Shown piece by piece: positions 22,077-32,560 of a stretch of 64,000 bases of DNA. The notes beneath the pieces are model-generated. The model ran no database searches, was not told where the DNA came from, and saw only the letters and a program-made list of their open reading frames with translations. This stretch comes from Symbiodinium natans (Eukaryota; Sar; Dinophyceae; Suessiales; Symbiodiniaceae). The position numbers and the translations under genes are program-made. The stretch's first letter is position 1; each line of letters begins with the position of its first letter. The DNA lies in NCBI GenBank assembly GCA_905221605.1, contig CAJNDS010002374.1:184001-248000 (forward strand), written 5' to 3'.

Positions 22077-25000
22077 TCAGTCTGTAGGTGCAGGTCTTTT
22101 TTGACTGCGGTACACAAGGCCTGGAAAGGTGTTTCTTGGCAGTGCCCTGGCGTCTGTGAAGCAAGAACCGCATTGTCTACACGACCAAGCATGTGTAAAA
22201 GTGATGCCTGTAATCTTCTTCTTGGTGCACTTGGCATGTGGCCAAATATACATGCGAAATTTTGTCGTTGGCACTGGCGGCGCCTGCAGGTGATTGACCA
22301 CTTTGGCATTCAGCTTCTGGAACCGGTGCTTCTTTGAGACTTTGGCCTTGTCCATGGGCTTCTTGGCTATTTTCAACCATCGTGCCCGATCGATTCGAGG
22401 ATGCTGCTCAGCTCCACGGGCGCGTTTCATAGCGGCAAAGGCCTTCGCGTTGATCTTCGCCCTTAGTTCCTTAGTGACGCCTTTTCGACAGATTGGGCAC
22501 TTCCAAAAGAAACGTTCAAGGTCCCCGTTCACGTTCTCCATCATGGGTCGGAAATGCTTTCCTGGCAGACCTTTGCCTTCATGATGTGTGTTGCAGTGCT
22601 TAGCTCGGCAGTTGATGTAACTCTTGGCGTCCTTGACCGGTTTCTGGAAGGGACAGAGCTTACATCGAAAAATCTTATCAACTGGCATCGGGTCTCGAAC
22701 ACGCCAAGGACATTTGCGCTTCTTGTTGGATTGGATGCTATTATTTGAGTCAAGCAAGCTCTCCGAGATCATGCTATCCAAAGCATCGATGTCATGTTCG
22801 AGGTCGGGGTTGGCCGGCAGGTTCGGGAGGGAATTGGCACTTGTCGTCCAAATAGTGCGCTGGCAGGCAGTTCCATGAGGCCTGCTGTCTAGTCCATCCG
22901 GCTGCGAAGTTGCGTTGCGTCTGCAAGCTGCGCTACTGCGAGCCGTCTTGTTAGTCCACACGGTACCTTCCAACGAACGCTTACTGCTTGGGACTATGTT
23001 GGCTCCTTTTACCTGAGAGGCCCTCGAAGTCCAAACGGTACCAGCTTCAGACTCTGCGCCTCCAACTCGAACGCCAAAAGTTGGCCCGTTCTTGACCTCC
23101 AGCAGTTCCTTTGGGTAGCCTGTCTGACCATCAGGTAGCAAGAGGTCAAGGTGTTGATGCGTGTGCCACAAACCGATGACTCGCTTTTGCTGCTTAATGT
23201 GAAATGTGACTGGAGGGAAAGATGCACATTCCGGCACGAAAATGGCCCGGATATCATAAATCCGGCATAAGGCTGCAATCTCCATCTCCGAGATATATGC
23301 GGATTCTTTGGACACAGCCTCAACATACTCATTCCATGAAGGCAGCTTCTGTCCACTCGGTCCTGTTCCATCCCACATATGCACGTACTCCTTCTCATAT
23401 CGCTGGAGATGGGCCGCAACTTTTGCTCGCATCTCCCGAGGATGAACAACTTGTTTGTCTTTCGACAAAATCTTCAGGCCCTCAGCAAAGCAATGAAAAC
23501 CGCAAGATCCATCACCAGGCATGCTTTGCAATTTTGTTCCAGTCGGTATCTTGCGTTTCTCAACCTTAGGTCTCTTGGCGACAGACTCCTCTTTCTGTGC
23601 ATTCTGTGATACCTCTGTCCCACCAGTCACACCTGCAGCTTCCGCAATTGGGTCTAGTATTGACCGTTTGGCCTCCAAGCTCATGGTTGCTCCTCGAAGC
23701 GGCCTTTGTTTGCGAGGTGTGTTGCGGGGAGGTGCAAGAACTGCCCATAGCGTCATAGCAGCACCCATGTACTCAACAGCTACCGGCACGAGATCTCGAT
23801 TATCCTTGGCCTGCAAAGCACCCCTAAACCAACAGGTGCGCCATCCTTTCACATGTCTTTGCTTGATCAGGGTAACGTTTTGAAAGGATGTCCTCAAAAC
23901 TTCCTTAATTTGGTCCGTGTCCCACTCCTTGGGGATGGATTCCAGCATCCATACTGTGGCCACTGCCTCATCCGCCTTGACCGACCGTCGCCAACCCAAC
24001 TGTTTGCCCCGGACCACTAAACCCAGGTCCCCTGTGGCTCTGAGGGCGCGTCCCAAATATGAGTGGTGTTGCTCGTCCGATGAAATACGGGAGATCCACT
24101 CTACCGCGGCCCGAGTTTTCCGAGAAATGTCTTCAATAAAAATTCCCCCATGACCTGAAGCACGGAGAATTGTAGTCACGTCCACTTGTAGTAAGCGTAC
24201 CAACCCGTATAGCTGACGGCCCATGCGCTGATCTTGTTCCTCCTTCCACGCAAAAGTGTCAATGGTTTGCACGTGATGGTCCCCGCACCATTGCACTATT
24301 GACTTTGATGGATTTTTTGCAAACATGTCCCATTTTTCCCGCTCCATGAAAAGAGACGGGACTCGCACACTGATGACCTGTGTAGCCTTGGTTGCGATCT
24401 GGACCTGTTGCTGTTTCATTCCTGTAGGCTGTGGGGCCGCGGTGTTCTGCGAGGTGATTTTCGTGGCCAATCCATCTCGAAAACAAAGACGGTCTCCAAT
24501 CTTACCTGGAATGCGCTGAGCCTTGTCACACTTGCCCAAGACAATGGTGAGCACACTATGTTTCTTCGCCGTGCCTGCCAACATAGTATTGATCAGCTCC
24601 TGCTCCTCAGTATTGCACAATACCACTGCTTTGAAAACAGCATCGTTCGCTGCACTATCCAACTCAGAAGCGAAATTGTCGACTTGGACGATAGTTGAAT
24701 CCCAGTCTTGAGGTCGAAGCTTGAAATCACCTACTGGCGGGGCTCGTTGCACCTTGATCCATCCATCCTTGTCTGGGGATTTATGGCCGGATTGTTTGGT
24801 CTGCTTGTCAGCGGCGTCAGACAAAAGGACCTTGCGCGCAGCGCCCGAACTTCCTTTGCCTTTACCCCTGCTAGGTGTAGTCCCTGAGGAAGCATCAGAA
24901 CTGCGAAGATCAGCACCACTCGCCTGTTGCTCTGGTTGTCCTGGTTTGCCCCCTTCGCCTTTGCCATCACGTCGTCGCCTTTTGCGCTTGCCTTCATCAT

Positions 25001-26036
25001 CGTTAGACTCATTGCATTCGCGAGCCCCATCTCGGGCACTGGGAGACGGGCCAGCAGTGAAAGCCTCACGGATTGCCTGTTGAACCATTTCCCGTATCAT
25101 GATCTTGATCTCTTCCAGGAAGTCAGCTCCCAGAATGGACATAGCAGCAGGTCCTGGGTTTTTCGCTTCCCCCACTCTGCACCCGCTCCACGGGTTGAAA
25201 CCCCAATCCTCGAGCACCGCAGCAAAGAAAGTGACTCCGCCCGCAAAACATGAGAAACTTGAAGTTGAAGTAGGTGTGCCTGAAATTGACGGTTCGCACT
25301 TCGGAGGCTCAGCATAACAGTCAGGCTCAACCAGGAACGGGTCTTGGAAGAGGGCTTGTTCGAAACCCTTACCCGGATGAACGCTGGCACTACCATGACC
25401 GTCCTTGATTGTATAGCCGCACCAAAGCGAGACATCTTCGAGTCGGGAGCCTGGTTCCTTCGTATCCTCATCCCCTGCGATGTGGTACGTCTGAAGCTCA
25501 CACTCAAAACACACGTCGATCATGTCGAATAGTTCGGACTGAACGCAGTAAAGCTCAAACTCCTCATGGGCTGTCACTTTAGCAGCCGTCGTATCAAGGA
25601 CATCGGCCTCATGCGACACTGCAACTTCGCACAGCCATGCGTCCTCATCTGGCAGCACGCCTAGCTCCATCCCAGATATCCATGCACAACTGCACGGAAA
25701 GCCCTTCGAAATGAGGGACGACTGCTGTTTCTTGCACCTAAGTAGGTGTCGCTGCTTCACGGTTTGTGTTTTGGCCCACATGGCCTCGATTTGCTCAAAA
25801 TCAATGTAGGATTGGATGCCCCGAGCTCCCCACTCCTTTGGCATCATATGGAATTTCATAGCGCCACTGTCCCCCTGGACAGTAACCCTACTTGGCACTC
25901 GTGTGCTGGGATTGTAGCCGACCCCCTTGGCCATAGAGAGAAGGTTCTGGTTCTGCAGATCTTTTTCCATCTTTCTCATCAAGCTCGCATGGTCTTTAGG
26001 CTGGTAAGCCCCAAGACCTCCAGAACTCGGCGCCAT
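22077..26036 (-). CDS. Retrotransposon ORF1: 2A-like motif, RRM-like segment, OTU protease, zinc fingers
   Basis: An uninterrupted 1319-codon frame starting with ATG. Residues 1-296 form an N-terminal part ending in GCRVGEAKNPGP, a 2A-like motif (NPGP; G295/P296 would be the skip point) although the usual Asp and Glu of DxExNPGP are Gly and Ala here. Residues 300-330 look like an amphipathic helix, 340-420 are low-complexity and basic. Around 700-760 a segment with IPKEWDTDQIKEVL and a later TCWFRGAL resembles an RRM, as in other LINE ORF1 proteins that bind RNA. Residues ~835-965 match an OTU cysteine protease: GDGSCGF gives Asp842 and Cys845, and the HTHQHLDLLL stretch supplies the His (likely His962). 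The C-terminus has CxxC fingers (CKLC near 1126, CPIC near 1179, CRQC near 1292). The roles of polyprotein cleavage or deubiquitination are inferred. Confidence 0.88.
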   Translation of the reverse strand: MAPSSGGLGAYQPKDHASLMRKMEKDLQNQNLLSMAKGVGYNPSTRVPSRVTVQGDSGAMKFHMMPKEWGARGIQSYIDFEQIEAMWAKTQTVKQRHLLRCKKQQSSLISKGFPCSCAWISGMELGVLPDEDAWLCEVAVSHEADVLDTTAAKVTAHEEFELYCVQSELFDMIDVCFECELQTYHIAGDEDTKEPGSRLEDVSLWCGYTIKDGHGSASVHPGKGFEQALFQDPFLVEPDCYAEPPKCEPSISGTPTSTSSFSCFAGGVTFFAAVLEDWGFNPWSGCRVGEAKNPGPAAMSILGADFLEEIKIMIREMVQQAIREAFTAGPSPSARDGARECNESNDDEGKRKRRRRDGKGEGGKPGQPEQQASGADLRSSDASSGTTPSRGKGKGSSGAARKVLLSDAADKQTKQSGHKSPDKDGWIKVQRAPPVGDFKLRPQDWDSTIVQVDNFASELDSAANDAVFKAVVLCNTEEQELINTMLAGTAKKHSVLTIVLGKCDKAQRIPGKIGDRLCFRDGLATKITSQNTAAPQPTGMKQQQVQIATKATQVISVRVPSLFMEREKWDMFAKNPSKSIVQWCGDHHVQTIDTFAWKEEQDQRMGRQLYGLVRLLQVDVTTILRASGHGGIFIEDISRKTRAAVEWISRISSDEQHHSYLGRALRATGDLGLVVRGKQLGWRRSVKADEAVATVWMLESIPKEWDTDQIKEVLRTSFQNVTLIKQRHVKGWRTCWFRGALQAKDNRDLVPVAVEYMGAAMTLWAVLAPPRNTPRKQRPLRGATMSLEAKRSILDPIAEAAGVTGGTEVSQNAQKEESVAKRPKVEKRKIPTGTKLQSMPGDGSCGFHCFAEGLKILSKDKQVVHPREMRAKVAAHLQRYEKEYVHMWDGTGPSGQKLPSWNEYVEAVSKESAYISEMEIAALCRIYDIRAIFVPECASFPPVTFHIKQQKRVIGLWHTHQHLDLLLPDGQTGYPKELLEVKNGPTFGVRVGGAESEAGTVWTSRASQVKGANIVPSSKRSLEGTVWTNKTARSSAACRRNATSQPDGLDSRPHGTACQRTIWTTSANSLPNLPANPDLEHDIDALDSMISESLLDSNNSIQSNKKRKCPWRVRDPMPVDKIFRCKLCPFQKPVKDAKSYINCRAKHCNTHHEGKGLPGKHFRPMMENVNGDLERFFWKCPICRKGVTKELRAKINAKAFAAMKRARGAEQHPRIDRARWLKIAKKPMDKAKVSKKHRFQKLNAKVVNHLQAPPVPTTKFRMYIWPHAKCTKKKITGITFTHAWSCRQCGSCFTDARALPRNTFPGLVYRSQKRPAPTD

Positions 26037-26125
26037 TGCGCAAGTCTATCAGACTAGGAGAAGTTTGCTACCTGTGGCCTCAGGCACCCGGCTCAAATCG
26101 CGTGGAGATCTCTCCTGCTTGAGCC
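26037..26125 (-). promoter_or_regulatory. Retrotransposon 5' leader with possible spliced-leader relic
   Basis: Between the satellite and the ORF1 ATG there are ~89 bases. Read on the minus strand the very first bases are GGCTCAAG (26125-26118), identical to the 3' end of the 22-nt dinoflagellate spliced leader as known from the literature. The two leading G's may belong to the satellite (CCTGTGGTCTC), so six to eight bases are informative. This would fit integration of a trans-spliced RNA. Confidence 0.5.
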
Positions 26126-26405
26126 TGTGGTCTCATGAGCGCAATGGGGCCGCCGTGGTGAGCTACAGGCGTTGGGAGGGTGTTCGCGCGTGTGGGCCCG
26201 CGGTCTCCCACGGTCTCCGATCATGAGCGCAACGGGGTTGGGCGGGTGTCACGCGGTCCGGGTCCGGTCTCCCGTGATCTCCGATCATGAGCGACAGGGG
26301 TTGAGAGGGTGTCACGCGCTTGGATTCGTGGTCTCGCATGGTCTCCGACCATGAGCGCAATGGGGCCGGGCGGGTGTCACGCGGTTCGGGTCCGTGGTGA
26401 GCGAC
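26126..26405. repeat. ~66-77-bp satellite, right of the retrotransposon
   Basis: The satellite resumes as TGTGGTCTCATGAGCG and carries the same words as the left array (GATCATGAGCG, CACGCG, GGTCTCCCACGG). The stretch is nearly identical to 30005-30285, so it belongs to a larger duplication. Confidence 0.88.
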
Positions 26406-27876
26406 CTCGCCCACGCTTTAATGCGTTCAGCTGTTTTCGCCTTCTAAAAAGTGCACAAAGAGAGCATGGCGTTGCAAATGTGGAAAGCAAGACCAAATGC
26501 GTTTTTTAGGCCTGGCAAAATGCATTCGGGCAGCGCTTGGACATCCATGTCTACTGGTATTTTACGACCAACATTTCCCCGACATGCATCTGAGGGCATT
26601 CCACATGCATTTTTCGTCGCCCGAAAACGCATTTGGCACTGGTTTCCTATCATGTTGCAATCTTGGGTTTTGCCGGCTGAAATTTCATGTCTTTCTGCGC
26701 ATAAGAACATATATATAGGATTTGAACGCGTTTAGAACCATAATCACCGTTTCGCAAAATTCCCGAAAAGGGGCCTAAAATCAGAAGCAACATGCCCAGA
26801 TGCATTTTGCAAAGCAGGCAAAATGCATTCGCGCAGCTTGCTCCTTCCAAAACCACAATAAAAAACTCGCTTGATAGCTGACTTTTGTGTCAAAGACAGA
26901 GGCCCCGTACGGAAGAAGCCAAAGTCCGAATGCATTTTTTGCGTGTGCCCAAATGCATTCAGCTGTTTTCGCTTTGAAAAAGTGCAGAAAGAGCACGCGG
27001 CGTTGCACATGTGGAAAGCAAGACCAAATGCGTTGTTCAGGCCTGGCAAAATGCATTCGGCAGCATCTGGTCATCCATGTCTATTCGGTTTGCTCCATTA
27101 CAGCGTGAAAAACAAACGAGAACAACAAAAAATAGATTGGTGTTTTACGACCAACATCTACCCGACATGCATTTCTAGGGCATTCCAAATGCATTTTGCG
27201 TCGCCCGAAGAATGCATTTGGCACTGGTTTCCTATCATGTTCAGTCTTGGTTTCTGCTGGCTCATGACGTATTCGATTCTTCTGATGTGTTTTCTGTGCA
27301 TAAAAGTAGCTGTAGGAATTGAAAAACGTGTTTAGAACAATGCTCGACATTTTGCAGGAGTACCGAAACAGACCCAGAATCAGGAAGAACATGCTCAGGT
27401 GCATTTTTCAAAGTAGGCAGAATGCATTCGCGCAGCTTGCTCCTTCCACAACCACAATAAAATTGAGTTAACCGCTGATCTTTCGTCGTAAAGACAAGCT
27501 GCGTACAGAATAGGCGAATGCGCAACTGCATTTTTCGCGCGTGCCTCAATGCACTCAGCTGTTTTCGCCTTTGAAAAAGTACAGAAAGAGAGAGCATGGC
27601 GTTGCAAATGTAGAAAGCAAGACCAAACGCATATTTCAGGCTTAGCAAAATGCAGGTGGGCAGCGCTTGGACATCCATGTCAATCCATCGTTTGGATTGG
27701 GAAAGGGTTGTTCCGACCCCTGGCAGCTCCAAAGAGAAGCCTGAAACCCACGCCTCCATACTGAGCCCAATTTTTCTGATTGTAAACTCGGCCTGCCGAA
27801 TTCTACGCGTCGCGTTATTGCTTCATGCCGCTTTCCCTTGATCTGCAATCTTACTGTTTGGGGTCTTCGCCGGCAT
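26406..27876. repeat. 1.4-1.5 kb duplicated block, copy 1
   Basis: Near-identical to 30286-31672. Inside it, three diverged sub-units of ~550 bp begin near 26410, 26950 and 27545, each with GTTTTCGCCTT/GTTTTCGCTTT, AAAGCAAGACCAAA, GGCAAAATGCATTCG and a CATCCATGTC word. AAATGCATT is the recurrent core. Frames in it are broken and show no domain; no gene is called. Confidence 0.88.
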
Positions 27877-27921
27877 AATATGTGTATAAACATAGTATTT
27901 TAAAGTATATAATGAGTTTTT

Positions 27922-27944
27922 CCCCAAACAGGAGCCGTTTGGGG
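27922..27944. repeat. Hairpin CCCCAAAC-loop-GTTTGGGG, second copy
   Basis: Same inverted arms and flanking sequence as 17037-17059, again directly before the satellite. Confidence 0.8.
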
Positions 27945-27962
27945 TCCTCTCCTCAAAAAAAA

Positions 27963-30285
27963 GCGTCACGCGCTTGGCCAGATGGGTGTCACGCGCTTCG
28001 GGCCTGTGGTCTCCCATGGTCTCCGATCATGAACACAATTGGGCCATTGGAGCCGGGCAGGTGTCATGCGCTCGCGCCTGCGGTCTCCCATGGTCTCCGA
28101 TCATGAGCACAATTGGGGCCAATTGGGGCCGTCACGCGCTTCGGGCCTGTGGTCTCCCATGGTCTCCGATCATGAGCACAATTGGGGCCAACTGGGGCCG
28201 GGTGGGTGTCACGCGCTTCGGGCCTGTGGTCTCCCATGGTCTCGGATCATGAACACGATTGGGGCCATTGGGGTCGGGTGGGTGTCACGCGGTCTCCCAT
28301 GGTCTCCGATGATGAGCGCAATTGGGGCCATTGGGGCCGAGTGGGCGCTCGGCCTGCGGTCCCATGGTGTCGTCTTTCATGGTCTCCGATTATGAGCGAA
28401 TTGGGGGCATTGGGGCCGGGCGGGTGTCACGCGCTCGGGCCTGTGCTCTCCCACACAGTCTCCGATCAGAGCGCAATTGGGGCCACTTGGGGCCGTGTCA
28501 CGCGCTTCGGGGACTGTGGTCTCCCATGGTCTCCGATCATGAGCGCAATTGGGGCCATTGGGGCCGGGTGGGTGTCGCTCTCGCATGGTCTCCGATCGGT
28601 CAATTGGCGGTTGGGTGTCGCGCGCTTCGGCCCCGTCTCGGATGGTCTCATGGCCTCCCGACCGCCGATCATGAGCGCACTGGGGCTGGGCGGGTGTCAC
28701 GCGGTTCGGGTCCGTGTTCCCCCACGGTCTCCGATCACGAGCAAAGGGTTGAGGGTGTCACGGTTCCATGGTCTGCGGGCGGGTGTCGGGCGATTCGGGC
28801 CCGTGGTCTCAGTGACAGGGGTTGGGAGGGTCTGGGGCGGTTGGGTCCGTGGTCTCCCACGGTCTCCCGTCATGAGCACAATGGGGCTGGGCGGGTGTCA
28901 CGCGGTGGTCCGATCATGGGGCCGGCAGGTGTCACGCGGCCCGGCTCCGTGATCTTCATGGTCTCCGATCATGAGCGACAGGGGTTGGGAGGGTGTCGCT
29001 CGCTGGGTTCGTGTTTCCGGCTTGTCCCATCATGAGCGCAATGGGGCTGGGCGGGTGTCGCGCGCTCCGGCTCCGTGGTCTCCCATGATCTCTGATCATG
29101 AGTCACGCGCTTGGACTCGTGGTCTCGTATGGTCTCCCATCATGAGCGCAATGGGGCCGGACGAGTGTCACGCGGTTCGGGTCCGCGGTGACGCGCTTGA
29201 TGGTCTCCCATAAATCATCTGGGAGGGTGTCACGCGCTTGGGTCCGTGGTCTCCCATGGTCTCTGAGCACGCTGTGGGGGTGTCACGCAGTCCTGTCGTG
29301 GTCTGTCATGGTGTCCGATCATGAGCGACAGGGGTTGAGAGGGTGTCACGCGCTTGGGTTCGTGGTCTCCCAACATCTCCGATCATGAGCGCAATGGGGC
29401 CGGGAGGGTGTCACGCGGTTCGGGTCCGTGGTGAGCTACGGGCATTGGGAGGGTGTTCGCACGTTTGGGTCCGCGGTCTCCCACGGTCTCCGATCATGAG
29501 CGCGTGTGGGGCAGGCGGGTGTCACGCGGTCCAGGTCCGTGGTCTCCCGTGATCTCCGATCATGAGCGACACGGGTTGAGAGGGTTTCACGCGCTTCCCA
29601 TGGTCTTCGACCATGAGCGCAATGGGGCCGGGCGGGTGTCGCGCGGTTCGGGTCCGGGGTGGCGCGAGCGCAATCTCGGCGGATGTCACGCGGTCCGGGT
29701 TCATGGTCTCCCGTGGTCCGATCATGGGGCTGGCGGGCATCACGCGGCCCGGCTCCGTGATCTTCATGGTCTCCGATCACGAGCGACAGCGGGTGTCGCG
29801 CTTGGGTCCGCGTGGTCTCCGATCATGAGCGCAGTGGGGCTGGGCGGGTGTCACGCGGTTCGGGTCCGTGGTTTCCCATGGACTCCGATCATGAGCAACA
29901 AGCTTGGGAGGGTGTCACGCGCTGGGTTCGCGGTTTCCTGGCTTCTCCGAGGGGTTGAGAGGGTGTCACGCGCTTGGGTTCGTGGTCTCCCAGCATCTCC
30001 GATCATGAGCGCAATGGGGCCGCCGTGGTGAGCTACAGGCATTGGGAGGGTGTTCGCGCGTGTGGGCCCGCGGTCTCCCACGGTCTCCGATCATGAGCGC
30101 GTGTGGGGCAGGCGGGTGTCACGCGGTCCGGGTCCATGGTCTCCCGTGATCTCCGATCATGAGCGACAGGGGTTGAGAGGGTGTCGCGCGCTTGGACTCG
30201 TGGTCTCCCATGGTCTCCGACCATGAGCGCAATGGGGCCGGGCGGGTGTCACGCGGTTCGGGCCCGTGGTGAGCGACCTCGCCCG
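27963..30285. repeat. ~66-77-bp satellite, main array
   Basis: About 30 tandem units. The first part (to about 28600) matches the left array closely with doubled AATTGGGGCC; the later part (about 28680-30285) is a diverged subfamily with CGCAATGGGGC and GGTTGGGAGGGTGTC. Open frames with repeated CHALRACGLPWSPI-type peptides arise from the repeat. Confidence 0.9.
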
Positions 30286-31672
30286 CGCTTTAATGCGTTC
30301 AGCTGTTTTCGCCTTCTAAAAAGTTCACAAAGAGAGCACGGCGTTACAAATGTGGAAAGCAAGACCAAATGCGTTTTTTAGGCCTGGCAAAATGCATTCG
30401 GGCAGCGCTTGGGCATCCATGTCTACTGGTATTTTACGACCAACATTTCCCCGACATGCATCTGAGGGCATTCCACATGCATTTGGCACTGGTTTCCTAT
30501 CATGTTGCAATCTTGGGTTCTGCCGGCTGAAATTTCATGTCTTTCTGCGCATAAGAACATCTATAAATAGGATTTGAACGCGTTTAGAGCCATAATCACC
30601 GTTTCGCAAAATTCCCGAAAAGGGGCCTAAAATCAGAAGCAATATGCCCAGATGCATTTTGCAAAGCAGGCAAAATGCATTCGCGCAGCTTGCTGACTTT
30701 TGTGTCAAAGACAGAGGCCCCGAATGCATTTTTTGCCTGTGCCCAAATGCATTCAGCTGTTTTCGCTTTGAAAAAGTGCAGAAAGAGCACGCGGCGTTGC
30801 ACATGTGGAAAGCAAGACCAAATGCGTTGTTCAGGCCTGGCAAATGCATTCGGCAGCATCTGGTCATCCATGCCTATTCGGTTTGCTCCATTACAGCATG
30901 ATAAACAAACGAAAACAACAAAAAAATAGATTGGTGTTTTACGACCAACATCTACCCGACATGCATTTCTAGGGCATTCCAAATGCATTTTGCGTCGCCC
31001 GAAGAATGCATTTGGCACTGGTTTCCTATCATGTTTAGTCTTGGTTTCTGCTGGCTCATGACGTATTCGATTCTTCTGATGTGTTTTCTGTGCAGAAAAG
31101 TAGCTGTAGGAATTGAAAAACGTGTTTAGAACAATGCTCGACATTTTGCAGGAGTACCGAAACAGACCCAGAATCAGGAAGAACATGCTCAGGTGCATTT
31201 TTCAAAGTGGGCAGAATGCATTCGCGCAGCTTGCTCCTTCCACAACCACAGTAAAATTGAGTTAACCGCTGATCTTTCGTCGTAAAGACAAGCTGCGTAC
31301 AGAAGAGGCGAATGCGCAACTGCATTTTTCGCGCGTGCCTAAATGCACTCAGCTGTTTTCGCCTTTGAATAAGTACAGAAAGAGAGAGCATGGCGTTGCA
31401 AATGTAGAAAGCAAGACCAAACGCATTTTTCAGGCTTAGCAAAATGCATGTGGGCAGCGCTTGGACATCCATGTCAATCCATCGTTTGGATTGGGAAAGG
31501 GTTGTTCCGACCCCTGGCAGCTCCAAAGAGAAGCCTGAAACCCACGCCTCCATACTGAGCCCAATTTTTCTCATTGTAAACTCGGCCTGCCGAATTCTAC
31601 GCGTCGCGTTATTGCTTCATGCCGCTTTCCCTGGATCTGCAATCTTACTGTTTGGGGTCTTCGCCGGCATAA
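30286..31672. repeat. 1.4-1.5 kb duplicated block, copy 2
   Basis: Second copy of 26406-27876 with small deletions (for example near 30480 and 30695-30725) and few substitutions. It ends at the same word GTCTTCGCCGGCATAAT as copy 1. Confidence 0.88.
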
Positions 31673-32448
31673 TTGGTAAATATTTATGGGGTTAGGGGTA
31701 GGGCGCTAAGGGCGGTGGGGGGCGCCATGGGTCGGAGTGTGGAGCCCTTCAGGTTCAGCTTTTTCAGCTGGGCGGGAGACGGGGGCGGACGGGCAGGGCG
31801 CCTGCCCCCATGGCATGGGGACATGGGGGGGGGGGGGGCTAGAGTCAAGAGTGGAGCCCGTCAAGTCCAGCTTCCTCAGCCCAGTGGGTAGAGTGGAGCC
31901 CGTCAAGTCCAGCTTCCTCAGCTTAGGTATGGGGCCTTCAAGTCCAGCTTCCTCATAGGCATGGGGCGCAAGGGCCATGGCTCAGGCGGCCATAGGGCAG
32001 GGCGCCTGCCCCCATACGAGGGGCCCAAGGGCCGGGCAGGGGGGCGGAGTGGAGCCTTCGGTGGTGAGCCATTATCTGCGGAGGGGCCATGAAGCCAAGG
32101 GTCGGAGCGGGCGAAGCCATTGCCGAGGGGGAGGGGAGGGCGAAAGCACGGCGCAAGGCATGGTGCTTTTTCGGTCAGGGGGCCATGGGTCGGAGCGGGC
32201 GGAGCCATAGAGGGGGGGGGGAGGGCGGAAAAGGCGGAGAGGGCGGGAAGCGGAGTGGCTGAGGCCAGTGCCATGGAGGCCTTGGGGTCATGGGGGTATG
32301 AGGGCGTGGAGCCATGGGGGTCATGGTGCATGAGCGGGAGTGGGCGTATGAACCCATGGGACGAGCCTGGGAAGGGGCTGGAAAGGCACGGGTCGGAGCG
32401 GGCGGAGCCATAGAGCCACTGCCGCTGGGGTCGGCGGATATTGCAAGG
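31673..32448. repeat. G-rich low-complexity region with a 29-bp minisatellite
   Basis: GGGCGGAGCCAT-type words are dispersed through the region. A ~29-bp unit containing TCAAGTCCAGCTTCCTCA occurs three times at about 31848-31956. No gene is called; all open frames are composition-driven. Confidence 0.75.
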
Positions 32449-32560
32449 GTGGTGGGGGGGGTGGGGGGGGGGGGGGGGGGGGGGTGGGGGGGGGGGGGGG
32501 GGGGGGGGTGGGGGGGGGGGTGGGGGGGTTGAGGAGGGGGTGGGAGGGGGTGTGTGGGAA
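32449..32560. repeat. Poly-G tract with single T/A interruptions
   Basis: About 110 bases of nearly pure G with isolated T. Length is doubtful in any assembly; G-quadruplex formation is likely in principle. Confidence 0.9.

Larger units (their letters stand above)
17733..26125 (-). mobile_element. ~8.4 kb non-LTR retrotransposon (LINE-like) with OTU protease, endonuclease, RT and RNase H
   Basis: Read on the minus strand the element has a short 5' leader, ORF1 (26036-22077), an endonuclease plus N-terminal RT frame (21928-20075), an RT core plus RNase H frame (20264-17994) and a ~260-bp 3' UTR. There are no long terminal repeats and no integrase, so it is a non-LTR element with apurinic-type endonuclease and RNase H, the architecture of the R1/I/L1 side of LINEs. 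It sits inside the ~77-bp satellite: the left flank ends CGTGAAACGTTC, the right flank resumes TGTGGTCTC, as in the uninterrupted satellite copy at 17376-17396. No poly-A tail and no clear target-site duplication are visible. The RT frameshift makes autonomous activity unlikely. Confidence 0.93.

Noticed and set aside
28182-28952. 256-codon ORF and similar ORFs in 17.1-17.8 and 26.1-30.3 kb
   Set aside because: Repeated CHALRACGLPWSPI-type peptides come from the ~77-bp satellite.
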